Numbered from the stretch's first letter, positions 1 through 8,992 are shown. The stretch is 64,000 nucleotides of DNA from Campylobacter pinnipediorum subsp. caledonicus (GCF_002022005.1 NZ_CP017258.1:1612001-1676000); one strand, 5' to 3'. Translations and numbers: made by a program. Notes: generated from the sequence alone by a model not told the origin.

Positions 1-2106
1 GGATGGAAATCAAGTGGAAATGTTCACAATTCAAGAATTTTATTGCATAGATTTATGAACTTAAGCGGTGGATTTGTTGGGTCTTTGGGGGATTATTCTA
101 CAGCCGCATCACAAATAATAATGCCACACGTAGTAGGAAGCATAGAAGTTTATGAGCAACAAACAAGTTGGCCTGTGGTGCTAGAAAGTTCTCAAGTAGT
201 CGTTATCTGGGGAGCAAATCCTATATCAACACTAAGAATTGCATGGACTGCCACAGATGAGCAAGGCTTTAAGTATTTCGAACAGCTCAAGAAAAGTAAT
301 AAAAAAGTGATAATAATAGACCCTATAAGATCAGAAACAGCACAATATTTTGATAAGGCTGAATGGATAGCACCAAGACCAAACACAGATGTAGCTTTGA
401 TGATGGGTATAGCACATTATCTATATACAAACAACAAATACGACAAAGATTTTATACAAGATTATACAGTTGGTTTTGATAAATTTATACCTTATTTGAC
501 TGGTAAAGAAGATGGTATAGCAAAAGACACAAAATGGGCAAGTGACATAACCAAAATAAGCGAAGAAAAGATAAAACAATTAGCCGAAACTTTCTTTAAC
601 AATAGAACAATGCTAATGAGTGGTTGGGGAATGCAAAGGGCGCAGTATGGAGAACAACCACATTGGATGCTTGTTACATTAGCTTGTATGCTTGGACAAA
701 TAGGCCTAGAAGGTGGTGGTTTCGGTCTTAGCTATCATTACTCAAACGGCGGAGTACCTACTGCCAAAGGTGGTGTTATAAGTGGCGTTAATAGTGCAAG
801 TGTTGGAATTTTTAATAAAAAAGGCGAATTTGTAGGAACAAGCAATGGTGCTTTTGATAAAAATGGAAGATTTGTAGCAAAGACAAATACAGATAATGGC
901 ACTGGACAAAGTTGGCTACAAGAAGCAACAAAATATGCATTTCCTGTTGCCAGAATAGCCGATGCATTGCTAAATCCAGGAAAAACGATAGATCATAACG
1001 GCAACAAAATAACCTACCCTGATATAGATTTCATATATTGGGTTGGCGGAAATCCTTTTGTTCACCATCAAAATACAAACAAACTAAGAAAAGCTTGGCA
1101 AAAACCAAGAACCATTGTTGTAAACGAACCATACTGGACACCGACAGCAAAAATGGCAGATATCGTATTTCCAGCAACAACATCAAACGAAAGAAATGAT
1201 ATAACCATGACTGGGGATTACTCAAACATGAATATCGTTCCTATGAAACAAGTTGTTGAAAAATTCGAAGAGTCAAAAGATGATTATCAAATCTTTTCTG
1301 ATTTGTCAAAAGCATACGATGAAAAATTAGCAATAGCATATACAGATAATGGAAAAACAGAATTTGATTGGATAAAACAATATTACGATGGGGCATACAA
1401 ACAAGTAAAATCAATACCTGATTTATATACAGAAATGAAACCATTTGAAGAATTTTGGAATAGCAATAAACCGGTAACATTTTCATCAACTCCTGAGAGC
1501 GAATCATGGGTTAGATTTGGTGAGTTTAGAGAAGACCCGATATTAAATGCTCTTGGAACACCATCTGGGCTTATTGAAATTTATTCTGAAACTATAGAAA
1601 ATATGAACTATGATGATTGTAAACCTCATCCAACTTGGTTTGAACCAATAGAATGGCTTGGAATGAAAGACAAACCAGCACAATTTCATATGCTAAGCCC
1701 GCACCCAGCGGATAGACTTCACTCTCAGCTTAGTCACACATCTTTAAGAGACAAATACTCAATAACAGATAGAGAGCCTATATGGATAAATGAAAAAGAT
1801 GCTTTAAATCTAGGAATTAAAACAGGTGATCTTGTAAGAGTGTTTAATGAAAGGGGACAAATTTTAGCAGGTGCTCTTGTAACAAACAACGTATCTCAAG
1901 GTGTTGTAAAACTTGCTGAAGGCGCTTGGTATGATCCAGATAAAAATGGACTTTGCAAAAATGGTTGTGCAAATGTGTTAGCTCTTGATATACCTACCTC
2001 AAAACTAGCAAATGGAAATATATCACATACAGCACTTGTAAATATTGAAAAATTTAAAGGTGAAGCTCCAAAGCTTACAGCTTTTAGCAACCCTAGTATA
2101 ATATAA
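1..2106 (+). CDS. torA: Trimethylamine-N-oxide reductase TorA, 5' end outside window
   Basis: This is a molybdopterin (bis-MGD) terminal reductase of the DMSO reductase family, expected to reduce TMAO to trimethylamine in the periplasm. The reading frame is open from base 1, so the Tat signal and roughly the first 180-190 residues lie outside the window; 701 residues are visible. As recalled, the visible part follows E. coli TorA closely: GWKSSG at the edge, MPHVVGSIEVYEQQTSWP, the GDYSN and TGDYSNMNIVPMKQ segments, the HPADRLHSQL cofactor-binding motif near the C-terminus and the ending APKLTAF. It is more E. coli-like than the second reductase at 3194. An insertion around residues 270-300 holds an internal near-repeat (FNKKGEFVG / FDKNGRFVA). 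A 12-bp hairpin follows the stop. No cytochrome gene adjoins it inside the window. Confidence 0.93.
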   Translation, partial: GWKSSGNVHNSRILLHRFMNLSGGFVGSLGDYSTAASQIIMPHVVGSIEVYEQQTSWPVVLESSQVVVIWGANPISTLRIAWTATDEQGFKYFEQLKKSNKKVIIIDPIRSETAQYFDKAEWIAPRPNTDVALMMGIAHYLYTNNKYDKDFIQDYTVGFDKFIPYLTGKEDGIAKDTKWASDITKISEEKIKQLAETFFNNRTMLMSGWGMQRAQYGEQPHWMLVTLACMLGQIGLEGGGFGLSYHYSNGGVPTAKGGVISGVNSASVGIFNKKGEFVGTSNGAFDKNGRFVAKTNTDNGTGQSWLQEATKYAFPVARIADALLNPGKTIDHNGNKITYPDIDFIYWVGGNPFVHHQNTNKLRKAWQKPRTIVVNEPYWTPTAKMADIVFPATTSNERNDITMTGDYSNMNIVPMKQVVEKFEESKDDYQIFSDLSKAYDEKLAIAYTDNGKTEFDWIKQYYDGAYKQVKSIPDLYTEMKPFEEFWNSNKPVTFSSTPESESWVRFGEFREDPILNALGTPSGLIEIYSETIENMNYDDCKPHPTWFEPIEWLGMKDKPAQFHMLSPHPADRLHSQLSHTSLRDKYSITDREPIWINEKDALNLGIKTGDLVRVFNERGQILAGALVTNNVSQGVVKLAEGAWYDPDKNGLCKNGCANVLALDIPTSKLANGNISHTALVNIEKFKGEAPKLTAFSNPSII

Positions 2107-2111
2107 CATAG

Positions 2112-2137
2112 TAATGCCACAAATTTTTGTGGCATTA
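2112..2137. terminator. Hairpin between converging genes
   Basis: A perfect 12-bp inverted repeat (TAATGCCACAAA / TTTGTGGCATTA) with a 2-base centre sits 5 bases after the torA stop. It also covers the stop codon of the facing DUF2798 gene, so it probably ends transcription from both sides. Confidence 0.75.
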
Positions 2138-2362
2138 ATCTTTGCTACAAATTTTATTTGCCATTCTTGCAACAAAAGGAGAAATAATAAGTATTGTAGG
2201 ATAAGCAACAACAAATGCTTTTATTTGACCAGATATCCAAATTTTTAAAAATCCATCAACCAAACCTAAATTTATATAACTAAGAATTCCTGACATGAAT
2301 GCTGTCATAAATAATGCCATAAACAATGAATGAATATACTTATAATATTTCTTTGATATCAT
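2135..2362 (-). CDS. DUF2798-like small inner-membrane protein
   Basis: This 75-residue protein has two hydrophobic segments at about residues 10-30 and 45-66 with a basic N-terminus (MISKKYYKY) and a basic C-terminus. The size, spacing and the MALFMTAFMSGI / VAYPTILIISPFVARM segments match the DUF2798 family as I remember it. The family has no established function. The ATG is preceded by a GGAAG Shine-Dalgarno. It lies between the two reductase genes but on the other strand, so a role in TMAO respiration is not implied. Confidence 0.7.
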   Translation of the reverse strand: MISKKYYKYIHSLFMALFMTAFMSGILSYINLGLVDGFLKIWISGQIKAFVVAYPTILIISPFVARMANKICSKD

Positions 2363-2390
2363 GATTTTCTTCCTAAAAAAAATAAAAATT

Positions 2391-3062
2391 TTAATTAATA
2401 CTGTGCAACATATAACCAGATGAACGAATGCTTTTGATTTTCAATCCTAATTTTCTTCTTAACTGCCCTACTAAATTTTGCATTGCTATTTTTGATGGAC
2501 ACTCTCCATCATAAACAATATTGTCAATGATTTCAAATGTTGTCAATTTATTGATGTTTTGAATCAAAAGAAGTATTAGTTTATGCTCCAAATTTGTTAA
2601 AAAAATTTGAGAGTCATTTTTATATAATCTTTCTCCAAAAACATCAAAGGATACATTATGATTTAAATTTATAATCTGTTTTGAGTCTTTTTTATTCAAC
2701 AATAAAATGTTATCAAATATTGCTGTTAGTTTTATAGGTTTAAAGAACACAACAGAACCACTGCCTGTGAAATTTTTTAAAATTTTTTTATAGGTTTTTA
2801 TATTTTTAGCTAAAAATATAAACTGCTGATGAGAACAAATAGATAACATTTGCTCAAAATCAATATTTTTATTATTTTGATAAAAAGGATCTAAATCAAC
2901 AATAACTATATCCAAATTTGTATTACAATTTATATAAAAATTTAAAAAATTTTCACTACAAGAAAAATATAGATTTTTGAATCTATATTTTTGCGATTTT
3001 AGCACAATATTGATATTGTTATCATCATTTACAAAAAGTATATTTAAATTTTTAAACCTCAA
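2391..3062 (-). CDS. OmpR-family response regulator
   Basis: This 223-residue transcription factor has an N-terminal receiver domain (about 1-118) and a C-terminal winged-helix DNA-binding domain (about 135-222). The receiver keeps the acidic pair at residues 13-14, a likely phosphoacceptor Asp at 56 (VIVDLD) and Lys108-Pro109, so phosphorylation looks possible. The wing end (IKSIRSSGYML) is typical of the family. The start is TTG with an AGGA about 7 bases upstream; no ATG lies near. No histidine kinase is next to it in the window, although the region left of base 1 is not visible. Its position between two S-/N-oxide reductases suggests, but does not prove, that it controls them. Confidence 0.82.
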   Translation of the reverse strand: MRFKNLNILFVNDDNNINIVLKSQKYRFKNLYFSCSENFLNFYINCNTNLDIVIVDLDPFYQNNKNIDFEQMLSICSHQQFIFLAKNIKTYKKILKNFTGSGSVVFFKPIKLTAIFDNILLLNKKDSKQIINLNHNVSFDVFGERLYKNDSQIFLTNLEHKLILLLIQNINKLTTFEIIDNIVYDGECPSKIAMQNLVGQLRRKLGLKIKSIRSSGYMLHSIN

Positions 3063-3147
3063 TTTATCATCCTAAATTCTAATTGAGTATTTTAGTATAA
3101 TAAGCTTATTTTAAGTTTAAAAGTGAAAATGTAATGATAATTTTTAT

Positions 3148-3153
3148 TATAAT
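3148..3153 (+). promoter_or_regulatory. Putative -10 element for the reductase operon
   Basis: A TATAAT lies 40 bases before the start codon at 3194, in an AT-rich stretch between the divergent regulator and reductase genes. No good -35 is seen, as is usual for Campylobacter sigma-70 promoters. An AAGGAG Shine-Dalgarno follows, about 6 bases before the ATG. Confidence 0.45.
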
Positions 3154-3193
3154 GTCTAACTTCGCAAAAATTTAAATTTATAAAGGAGAATAG

Positions 3194-5575
3194 ATGTCAA
3201 TTTCAAGAAGAAATTTCTTAAAATCATCCGCAGCAACAGCACTTGCAATTTCATCAAATTCTGTTTTGGCAAAAGATGAAAATATAAAAACAATACCACA
3301 TGCTTCAAACTTAGGTGCTTTTTATGCTGATGTACAAGATGGAAAAATAGTAAAAATTCACTCGCAAGTATCAGACAAAGACCCAAAATTCCCAGGAAAT
3401 GAAGCTTGGATAGATAGAGTTTATTCAGATACTAGAATAAAATATCCTTGCGTTAGAAAAAGCTACTTAGAAGGCAAAAACTCACCAGAACTTCGTGGAA
3501 AAGAAGAGTTTGTTCGTGTTAGCTGGGACAAGGCAATGCAACTTATAGTAGATAAATTAAAAACACTTAAACCAGAAGAGATACACAATGCAAGCTATAG
3601 TGGTTGGGGACACCCTGGACTTTTACACAACTGCGGTGCGGTAGCTGGAAGATTTTTTAATACTTCTATCGGTGGAGCAGTTGGAACTGATGGCGAATAC
3701 AGCAACGGTGCGGCCGGTAAAGTAAATGCAACTATCATGGGTGATTTAGAAGTTTATTCACTTCAAACATCTCATGAGGTTATACTTGAAAATACAAAAG
3801 TATATGTTATGTGGGGCGCTGATTTACTAAAATGTAATCAAATTGATTATAAAATTGCAAATCGTGGAAATAACCCTTATTATGACAAATATGAAAAATC
3901 AGGCATAAAATTTATAACAATTGACCCTCAATATACTGAAATAGCAAACCGCTTTGGTGCTGAGTGGATCAAAATTCGCCCAAATACAGATGTCGCTTTA
4001 ATGCTTGGTATGGCTCACTATCTTTATACAAGCAAACAATATGACAAAGATTTTATAGAAAAATATACATTTGGTTTTAATAAATTTCTACCTTATTTAC
4101 TTGGAAAAACAGAAGATAAAGTAGAAAAAACTCCAGCTTGGGCTGCTAAAATAACAGGCGTAGATGAAAAAATTATAAAAGCGCTTGCTGATACATTTGT
4201 AAAAAATAGAACATTCCTAGCTGGCAACTGGTCTATGCAAAGAGCTCATCACGGCGAACAAGCTGACTGGATGCTTATGGTTCTTGCAGCTATGATAGGA
4301 CAAGTTGGCTTACCTGGTGGTGGATTTGGCTTTTCAATGCACTATAGTGGCGGTGGACAAGCATTTTCTGGTGCGATGCTTCCTGGTGGCTTACCACAAG
4401 GCAAAAACAAAGTAGATGTAAGCATACCTGCATCTCGTATAAGCGAAGCTATCTTAAATCCTGGAAAGAAGATAAACTTCAAAGGTGGTCATATGACATA
4501 TCCCGATCTAAAAATGCTATATATCACAGGTGCTACACTATTAGGACACCATCCAAACACTAACGAACTTATAAAAGCTATACGCACACTTGATACAGTT
4601 GTAGTTCATGAGCCGTGGTGGACACCTATGGCAAAAATGGCCGATATAGTTTTACCATCTACAACACCACTTGAAAGAGATGATATAAGCTATGGTGGCT
4701 CATACTCTCAAGATTATGTTTATGCGATGAAAAAAGTAATAGAACCACTATGGGAAGCTAGAAACGACTATGATATATTTGCTGATATGGCAAAAATGAT
4801 AAGCGATAAAGCATATCGTAAATTTACAGGTAGCAAAACAAAAGAAGAGAGAATAAAAGGCCTATATGACAAGAGCGATTGTCCAAACTATATGAGCTTT
4901 GAAGAGTTTTGGGACAAAGGATATCTTTATTTTGAGCCTAGCGAAGATGCAAAAAAATTCGTTCGCCATGCTGAGTTTAGAAAGGATCCTGTTGCAAATA
5001 AACTTGCTACAGAAACTGGTAAAATACAAATTTTCTCTCAAAAATTTGCTGATTTTAAACTAGAAGATTTCAAAGGTCATCCAATCTGGCTAGAACCAGC
5101 TGAATGGCTTGGAGATGAAGAAAAAACTAAAAAATACCCACTTCATGTATTAAGCCCACATCCAAAATACAGAATCCACTCTCAACTTGATAACTCATTT
5201 ATAAGAAAAGCTTATAAAGTTACGAACAGAGAGCCTGTTGTTATAAATGATGAAGATGCAAAAAAATTCGGAATCAAAGATGGTGATGTTGTAGAAGTTT
5301 ACAATGATAGAGGTGCTATACTATGTGGTGCTGCTGTAAGCAAAAACATCATGCAAGGTGTTATAGCTGTTGAGGAAGGTGCTTGGTATGACCCAGAAAA
5401 TGTAAACGATGAAAAACCAAGATGTAAAGCAGGACATGTGAATCTACTTACTACATCTATACCTACATCAACTATGGCTCAAGCAACATCTGTAAATACT
5501 TGCTTGGCTGCGATTAGAAAAGTTGATGCAAAAGCATATGAAGGTGTAAAAGCACCTAAAGTAAAAGGAGCATAA
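3194..5575 (+). CDS. Tat-exported DMSO/TMAO reductase-family molybdoenzyme
   Basis: This is a complete 793-residue periplasmic molybdopterin oxidoreductase. Residues 4-10 (SRRNFLK) form a consensus twin-arginine motif followed by an Ala-rich hydrophobic stretch. It has the family landmarks: a YSNGAAGK cofactor loop, AGNWSMQRAHHGEQ, GLPGGGFGFSMHYSGGG, the HPKYRIHSQL dinucleotide-binding motif and a C-terminal dinucleotide-binding domain. It is clearly paralogous to the gene at 1-2106 but diverged, and is the type I recall in C. jejuni as Cj0264c, reported to act on both TMAO and DMSO. The next gene starts immediately after the stop and encodes its probable electron donor cytochrome. Substrate choice cannot be decided from sequence. 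Confidence 0.9.
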   Translation: MSISRRNFLKSSAATALAISSNSVLAKDENIKTIPHASNLGAFYADVQDGKIVKIHSQVSDKDPKFPGNEAWIDRVYSDTRIKYPCVRKSYLEGKNSPELRGKEEFVRVSWDKAMQLIVDKLKTLKPEEIHNASYSGWGHPGLLHNCGAVAGRFFNTSIGGAVGTDGEYSNGAAGKVNATIMGDLEVYSLQTSHEVILENTKVYVMWGADLLKCNQIDYKIANRGNNPYYDKYEKSGIKFITIDPQYTEIANRFGAEWIKIRPNTDVALMLGMAHYLYTSKQYDKDFIEKYTFGFNKFLPYLLGKTEDKVEKTPAWAAKITGVDEKIIKALADTFVKNRTFLAGNWSMQRAHHGEQADWMLMVLAAMIGQVGLPGGGFGFSMHYSGGGQAFSGAMLPGGLPQGKNKVDVSIPASRISEAILNPGKKINFKGGHMTYPDLKMLYITGATLLGHHPNTNELIKAIRTLDTVVVHEPWWTPMAKMADIVLPSTTPLERDDISYGGSYSQDYVYAMKKVIEPLWEARNDYDIFADMAKMISDKAYRKFTGSKTKEERIKGLYDKSDCPNYMSFEEFWDKGYLYFEPSEDAKKFVRHAEFRKDPVANKLATETGKIQIFSQKFADFKLEDFKGHPIWLEPAEWLGDEEKTKKYPLHVLSPHPKYRIHSQLDNSFIRKAYKVTNREPVVINDEDAKKFGIKDGDVVEVYNDRGAILCGAAVSKNIMQGVIAVEEGAWYDPENVNDEKPRCKAGHVNLLTTSIPTSTMAQATSVNTCLAAIRKVDAKAYEGVKAPKVKGA

Positions 5576-6109
5576 ATGAAAAAATTTATAGTAATTTTAG
5601 CAATATTTTTAGCAGATTTTGCATTTGCCCAAACTATGTATATAAACAATATCAAAGCGGATCTTATGGATCCGCAAACAAAAAAAGTTGTCGGCGAAAT
5701 ATACGAAGGAACTTCTGTTGAAGTATTAAAAAAAGATGGTGATATGAGCCTTGTTCAAATAAGTGGTGCGGTTTCAGACACAAACAAAAAAGTAGTTGCT
5801 CTAAAAAAAGACCCATTCTTTGTATTTTATAAACTAAACGACAAAGATGCCCAAAGCAAAGATACTTTTTTAGTAAAAACTAAAGAGCTAACAGATGATG
5901 AGCTTACATCTTGGGAAGAGATAGATCTGACTTACTATGATACATGTAGCTCATGCCACGCCGCACATAAACCAAAAGAGCATTTAATGTCAGAGTGGGA
6001 AGCATATCTTTTAGCAATGCAAACATTTGCTAAGATAAACGATAAAGAAAAAGATAGAATACTTCGCTATCTTCAAGCTTTTGCAAAAGATGGTGTTGTA
6101 AAAGAATAA
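5576..6109 (+). CDS. Monohaem periplasmic cytochrome c, partner of the reductase
   Basis: This 177-residue exported protein has an N-terminal signal peptide (cleavage likely after AFA, about residue 18). An N-terminal region (about 20-75) resembles a bacterial SH3-like fold, and one haem site CSSCH lies at 124-128; Met138 or Met148 may be the distal ligand. It resembles the C-terminal haem domain of TorC without its tetrahaem NapC-like part, so it probably receives electrons from another quinol-linked cytochrome and passes them to the reductase. It begins directly after the stop of the reductase gene. The pairing matches Cj0264c-Cj0265c as I recall it. Confidence 0.85.
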   Translation: MKKFIVILAIFLADFAFAQTMYINNIKADLMDPQTKKVVGEIYEGTSVEVLKKDGDMSLVQISGAVSDTNKKVVALKKDPFFVFYKLNDKDAQSKDTFLVKTKELTDDELTSWEEIDLTYYDTCSSCHAAHKPKEHLMSEWEAYLLAMQTFAKINDKEKDRILRYLQAFAKDGVVKE

Positions 6110-6119
6110 ACCAATTTTT

Positions 6120-6142
6120 GAGTTGCTTATTTCAAGCAACTC
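6120..6142 (+). terminator. Hairpin after the reductase operon
   Basis: A 9-bp perfect stem (GAGTTGCTT / AAGCAACTC) with a 5-base loop begins 10 bases after the cytochrome stop. The T-tract after it is weak. Confidence 0.65.
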
Positions 6143-6612
6143 ATGTTTATCATATTAATAGCATGCAAATTTAATAAAAAATTAAAACACAATAACTAAA
6201 AAATACATCAATATTAATTATTCATATCTTCAATAAATATAAAACCACTTTTTTATTTAAAATAAATTTCCTATTGTCTATTTTATCGGTTAGATTATTT
6301 TTTAACAAAAACCCTACTTCCAAATAATTTACAAGACTTTTTGTTATTTGAAGGTATAGTTTTATTTATATTTTACAAATTAACAAACATTACAAGCTCT
6401 TTAATTACACTTTATAAAAAACGCTTATATTTTCTATGCTCATCTTTTGGCTTAAGGATTTTAATGACCGTATCTTGCTTATTCTTAGCATAGACAAACC
6501 TCTACTTATTTTTTAACTGACTTTTTATATTAAGTCTAATTTAGTTCGTTAAAATTGCTTAAAATAAGGTTAAACAAAATAAAAGAAAATGAATAAGGGG
6601 AAAATATGTAAA
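6143..6612. other. Gene-free AT-rich spacer
   Basis: About 470 bases between the reductase operon terminator and tRNA-Ala. No open frame of useful length with a start and Shine-Dalgarno is seen on either strand, and no recognisable protein remnant or RNA gene. Confidence 0.5.
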
Positions 6613-6688
<76 letters not shown>

Positions 6689-6821
6689 ATATATGGTTAA
6701 TGTGTAGATAATTGTATCAAAAAACTCTTATAATTTTTTGAAAATTTATAAAATTTTTCACAAATAAAATAAATTTTTAAGCAAACATTGGATATTATTC
6801 CAATTCCTAAAAAGAATATAA

Positions 6822-6896
6822 GCGGGAATAGCTCAGGGGTAGAGCATAACCTTGCCAAGGTTAGGGTCGCGAGTTCGAATCTCGTTTCCCGCTCCA
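6822..6896 (+). tRNA. tRNA-Gly (GCC)
   Basis: The acceptor GCGGGAA pairs with TTCCCGC, the D-loop is present (AGCTCAGGGGTAGAGC), the anticodon is GCC within CTTGCCAAG, the T-arm is GAGTTCGAATCTC, and CCA is encoded. Confidence 0.95.
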
Positions 6897-6908
6897 TTTT
6901 TTTATTTT

Positions 6909-6994
6909 GCCCAGGTGGTGGAATGGTAGACACAAGGGACTTAAAATCCCTCGGAAATTTTTCCGTGCCGGTTCAAGTCCGGCTCTGGGCACCA
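6909..6994 (+). tRNA. tRNA-Leu (TAA)
   Basis: This is a class II tRNA of 86 bases with a long variable arm (TCGGAAATTTTTCCG). The acceptor GCCCAGG pairs with TCTGGGC, the anticodon is TAA in ACTTAAAAT, and CCA is encoded. It lies 12 bases after tRNA-Gly, so the two are probably co-transcribed. An integrase remnant downstream suggests that its 3' end served as an attachment site. Confidence 0.95.
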
Positions 6995-7005
6995 CTAATA
7001 TTTTT

Positions 7006-7093
7006 TTATTCCCTTTTATTCTATTCAAAAATCACTTATAGAACACGATAAAAAGGCACTTTTGAAGTGTTTATTCTCTTTTATTCCATTCAA
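7006..7093. repeat. Two 23-base near-direct repeats beside tRNA-Leu
   Basis: Bases 7006-7028 and 7071-7093 are the same 23-base sequence with two mismatches. They lie between the tRNA-Leu 3' end and the integrase remnant, where arm-type integrase binding sites would be expected. That role is inferred. Confidence 0.45.
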
Positions 7094-7194
7094 TTACTTT
7101 TTATTACTTTCAAACTTTTTTATTGACTGAGTTATTGACTAATAAAAAAAATATTGGATAAATTTCTATTTTAGTCAATAAAAAAAGGAATAAT

Positions 7195-7812
7195 ATGCCA
7201 AAAATCGCTACCGCACTAACTGCATTGTAAATCAAGAATTTAAAGCCAAAGGATAAACCTTATTTTATAAGTGATGGTTTTAATTTGCTCTTAAAAGTGA
7301 ACAAATGGGACTAAAACTTTTATCTTTAACTACAAAAGTCCAAAGACAAATAAGCAAAGAAGATACACGATAGGTAATTTTCCTAGAATAAGCCTAGCAG
7401 AGGCAAGAGAGGCTCGTTTAAAACTTCAAAAAGATATAGATAGTGGTATAGATATGCTAAAACAAACTCATTTTAAAGATTTTGAAACAATTTATCAAGA
7501 ATACATCAAAACAAGAACAAACATAAGCCCAAAACACCTACAAAGGATAAAAAGTTTTTTTGAGAGATTTTTGCTACCAAATTTTACAAATTCCGATATA
7601 AAGAAAATAACAAGAAAGGATGTAGTAAGGGCGTTATCTCCCTTACCTGAAAATCCTGAAAGTATAAAAAAGCACTTATAGAACTTAATCAAATGTATAA
7701 ATATGCCCTACTTTATGAATATACTGAGCATAATATAATTAATGACATTGATAAGAAAACACTGATAGGGAAAGTAGAAGTTAAGCATTATGCTTTTTTA
7801 AAATATGTTTAG
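7195..7812 (+). pseudogene. Decayed tyrosine integrase (N-terminal part only)
   Basis: Reading across disruptions gives the start of a phage/island integrase with an N-terminal arm-binding domain: MPKIATALTAL, stop, IKNLKPKDKPYFISDG, frameshift near 7300, NGTKTFIFNYKSPKT, YTIGNFPRISLAEAREAR, a core-binding segment, a second frameshift near 7668 and YKYALLYEYTEHNIINDID. It ends at a stop after KHYAFLKYV. The whole C-terminal catalytic domain with the Arg-His-Arg-Tyr residues is absent, so it is dead. An in-frame stop at 7228 replaces what is normally a Glu codon. Its place just after tRNA-Leu marks an old integration event. Confidence 0.85.
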
Positions 7813-7834
7813 TTTTGTATTTTAACTATTTTTA

Positions 7835-7851
7835 ATGATATTTATTATCAT
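7835..7851. promoter_or_regulatory. Putative Fur/PerR-type operator
   Basis: A perfect 6-bp inverted repeat ATGATA-N5-TATCAT lies about 30 bases upstream of a TATAAT -10 element and resembles a Fur-family box. The downstream operon ends in flavodoxin, a common iron-responsive gene. No binding data are available here. Confidence 0.5.
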
Positions 7852-7882
7852 AATTAAGTTTTATTTTAGAATAGTTTTTATA

Positions 7883-7888
7883 TAATCA
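7883..7888 (+). promoter_or_regulatory. Putative -10 element for the DUF2325-fldA operon
   Basis: A TATAAT lies 50 bases before the ATG at 7938, preceded by a T-rich stretch. A GAAGAGAG Shine-Dalgarno precedes the ATG. Confidence 0.45.
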
Positions 7889-7937
7889 CACTATCAAAAT
7901 AATAATTATAATCAATAAAAGAAGAGAGAAAAATACA

Positions 7938-8255
7938 ATGTCAGTTTTAGTTATAGGTGCAGATGAAATTACCCCGATAAAGGCTGTTTTGCATGACCTT
8001 GGCGCACAAAAGATAGAGCATTGGGATGCAAGAAATGAGAATAGAGTAAATAGAAAGCCTATTCCTCAGGATACTAAATGTGTCGTTATGCTTACAAGTT
8101 TTTTAAATCACAATACAATGAAAACCATAAAAACTCAAGCTAAAAAGAGAAATATTCCTATAGTTTGTGCAAAAAGAAGTGTTAGTTGCGTATTTTGCGA
8201 ATATTGTAAGGTTTTTGGTTTGGATAGGGAATTTGGATGCAAAAAGGAATTTTAA
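7938..8255 (+). CDS. DUF2325 domain protein
   Basis: This 105-residue protein begins MSVLVIGADEI, a Rossmann-like nucleotide-binding start, and matches the DUF2325 family in size and pattern (IEHWDAR near 35, a TSFLNHNTMK helix, IPIVCAKRS). A Cys cluster at the C-terminus (CVFCEYC plus a later GC) could bind metal. No function is established. It is directly followed by the unknown gene at 8256 and then flavodoxin; I recall the same set beside fldA in C. jejuni (Cj1384c-Cj1382c). The Fur-like box upstream suggests iron control. Confidence 0.75.
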   Translation: MSVLVIGADEITPIKAVLHDLGAQKIEHWDARNENRVNRKPIPQDTKCVVMLTSFLNHNTMKTIKTQAKKRNIPIVCAKRSVSCVFCEYCKVFGLDREFGCKKEF

Positions 8256-8990
8256 ATGAAGTTCGGATACTTATCAGATATTGGAGAAATAACTCCGGAT
8301 ATTTTTTCAAATCTTGATTCTGTCTCAAGGCTAAAAACATTTATAAAGCTTTATAACTCTTGTGTCGAACAAGAGTTAAAGCTACCACTTCACTACTCAA
8401 AATATAAAAATATAAAAAATGCTTTTAAGCATAGGATACAAGACTTATTAGAATTTGATTCAAATCTCAAAAAAACAAAAGTCAAAACTTTTTGCGCTGT
8501 ATCAAATTTAATAATATTTTATTATAAAAATAAACAATTTGACAACATAAAATATATTACAAAACAACCAAAAAATAAAGCTGCGAAAATGATTAAAATG
8601 TTATATATAAATTCGCATTTTGAGTTATGTTTTGATGCAAATTTTATGTTTTCTCAGTTTGTTTATGATAGAATTGCTTACAAGAATTTTGATAAAGATG
8701 TCTCTTTTCAAAATGACTCAATCTGTATATGCAAAGATAGCAAAAAACTATTATGTGTTTTAACGAGTTTTAAAAACTTTAGTTTAGATGATACATCAAG
8801 CTTATCAAGTGAAATAAGCTCAGCAGTTAAAGCTATCAAAGAATATGGATTTGACAGGGTTTATGTAGTTATGCCTAGAAATGATAATTTTAGGAAACAC
8901 ATAGAGGTTAGGCATTGTGAATGTGATTTTAACCAAATCAAACTTGTGCCTTATGCTATTGATAATAAAAAAACTAAAAAAGGAATATAA
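8256..8990 (+). CDS. Conserved hypothetical protein between DUF2325 and flavodoxin genes
   Basis: This 244-residue soluble protein has no signal peptide or membrane segment. It begins one base after the DUF2325 stop and ends 2 bases before the flavodoxin start, so the three genes form one operon. The N-terminal two thirds are helical and Lys-rich; the C-terminal part (about 150-235) has alternating hydrophobic strands (ICICKDSKKLLCVLTSF, FDRVYVVMP) that could be a nuclease-like or Rossmann-like core, but I cannot assign it. It holds several Cys, including HCECD near the end. Confidence 0.75.
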   Translation: MKFGYLSDIGEITPDIFSNLDSVSRLKTFIKLYNSCVEQELKLPLHYSKYKNIKNAFKHRIQDLLEFDSNLKKTKVKTFCAVSNLIIFYYKNKQFDNIKYITKQPKNKAAKMIKMLYINSHFELCFDANFMFSQFVYDRIAYKNFDKDVSFQNDSICICKDSKKLLCVLTSFKNFSLDDTSSLSSEISSAVKAIKEYGFDRVYVVMPRNDNFRKHIEVRHCECDFNQIKLVPYAIDNKKTKKGI

Positions 8991-8992
8991 TA

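Noticed and set aside
6697-6933. Minus-strand open frame of 78 codons over the tRNA-Gly region
   Set aside because: It reads the antisense of tRNA-Gly and low-complexity flanks.
6788-7051. Open frame of 87 codons across tRNA-Gly and tRNA-Leu
   Set aside because: It is a translation of two tRNA genes; no Shine-Dalgarno and no protein-like pattern.
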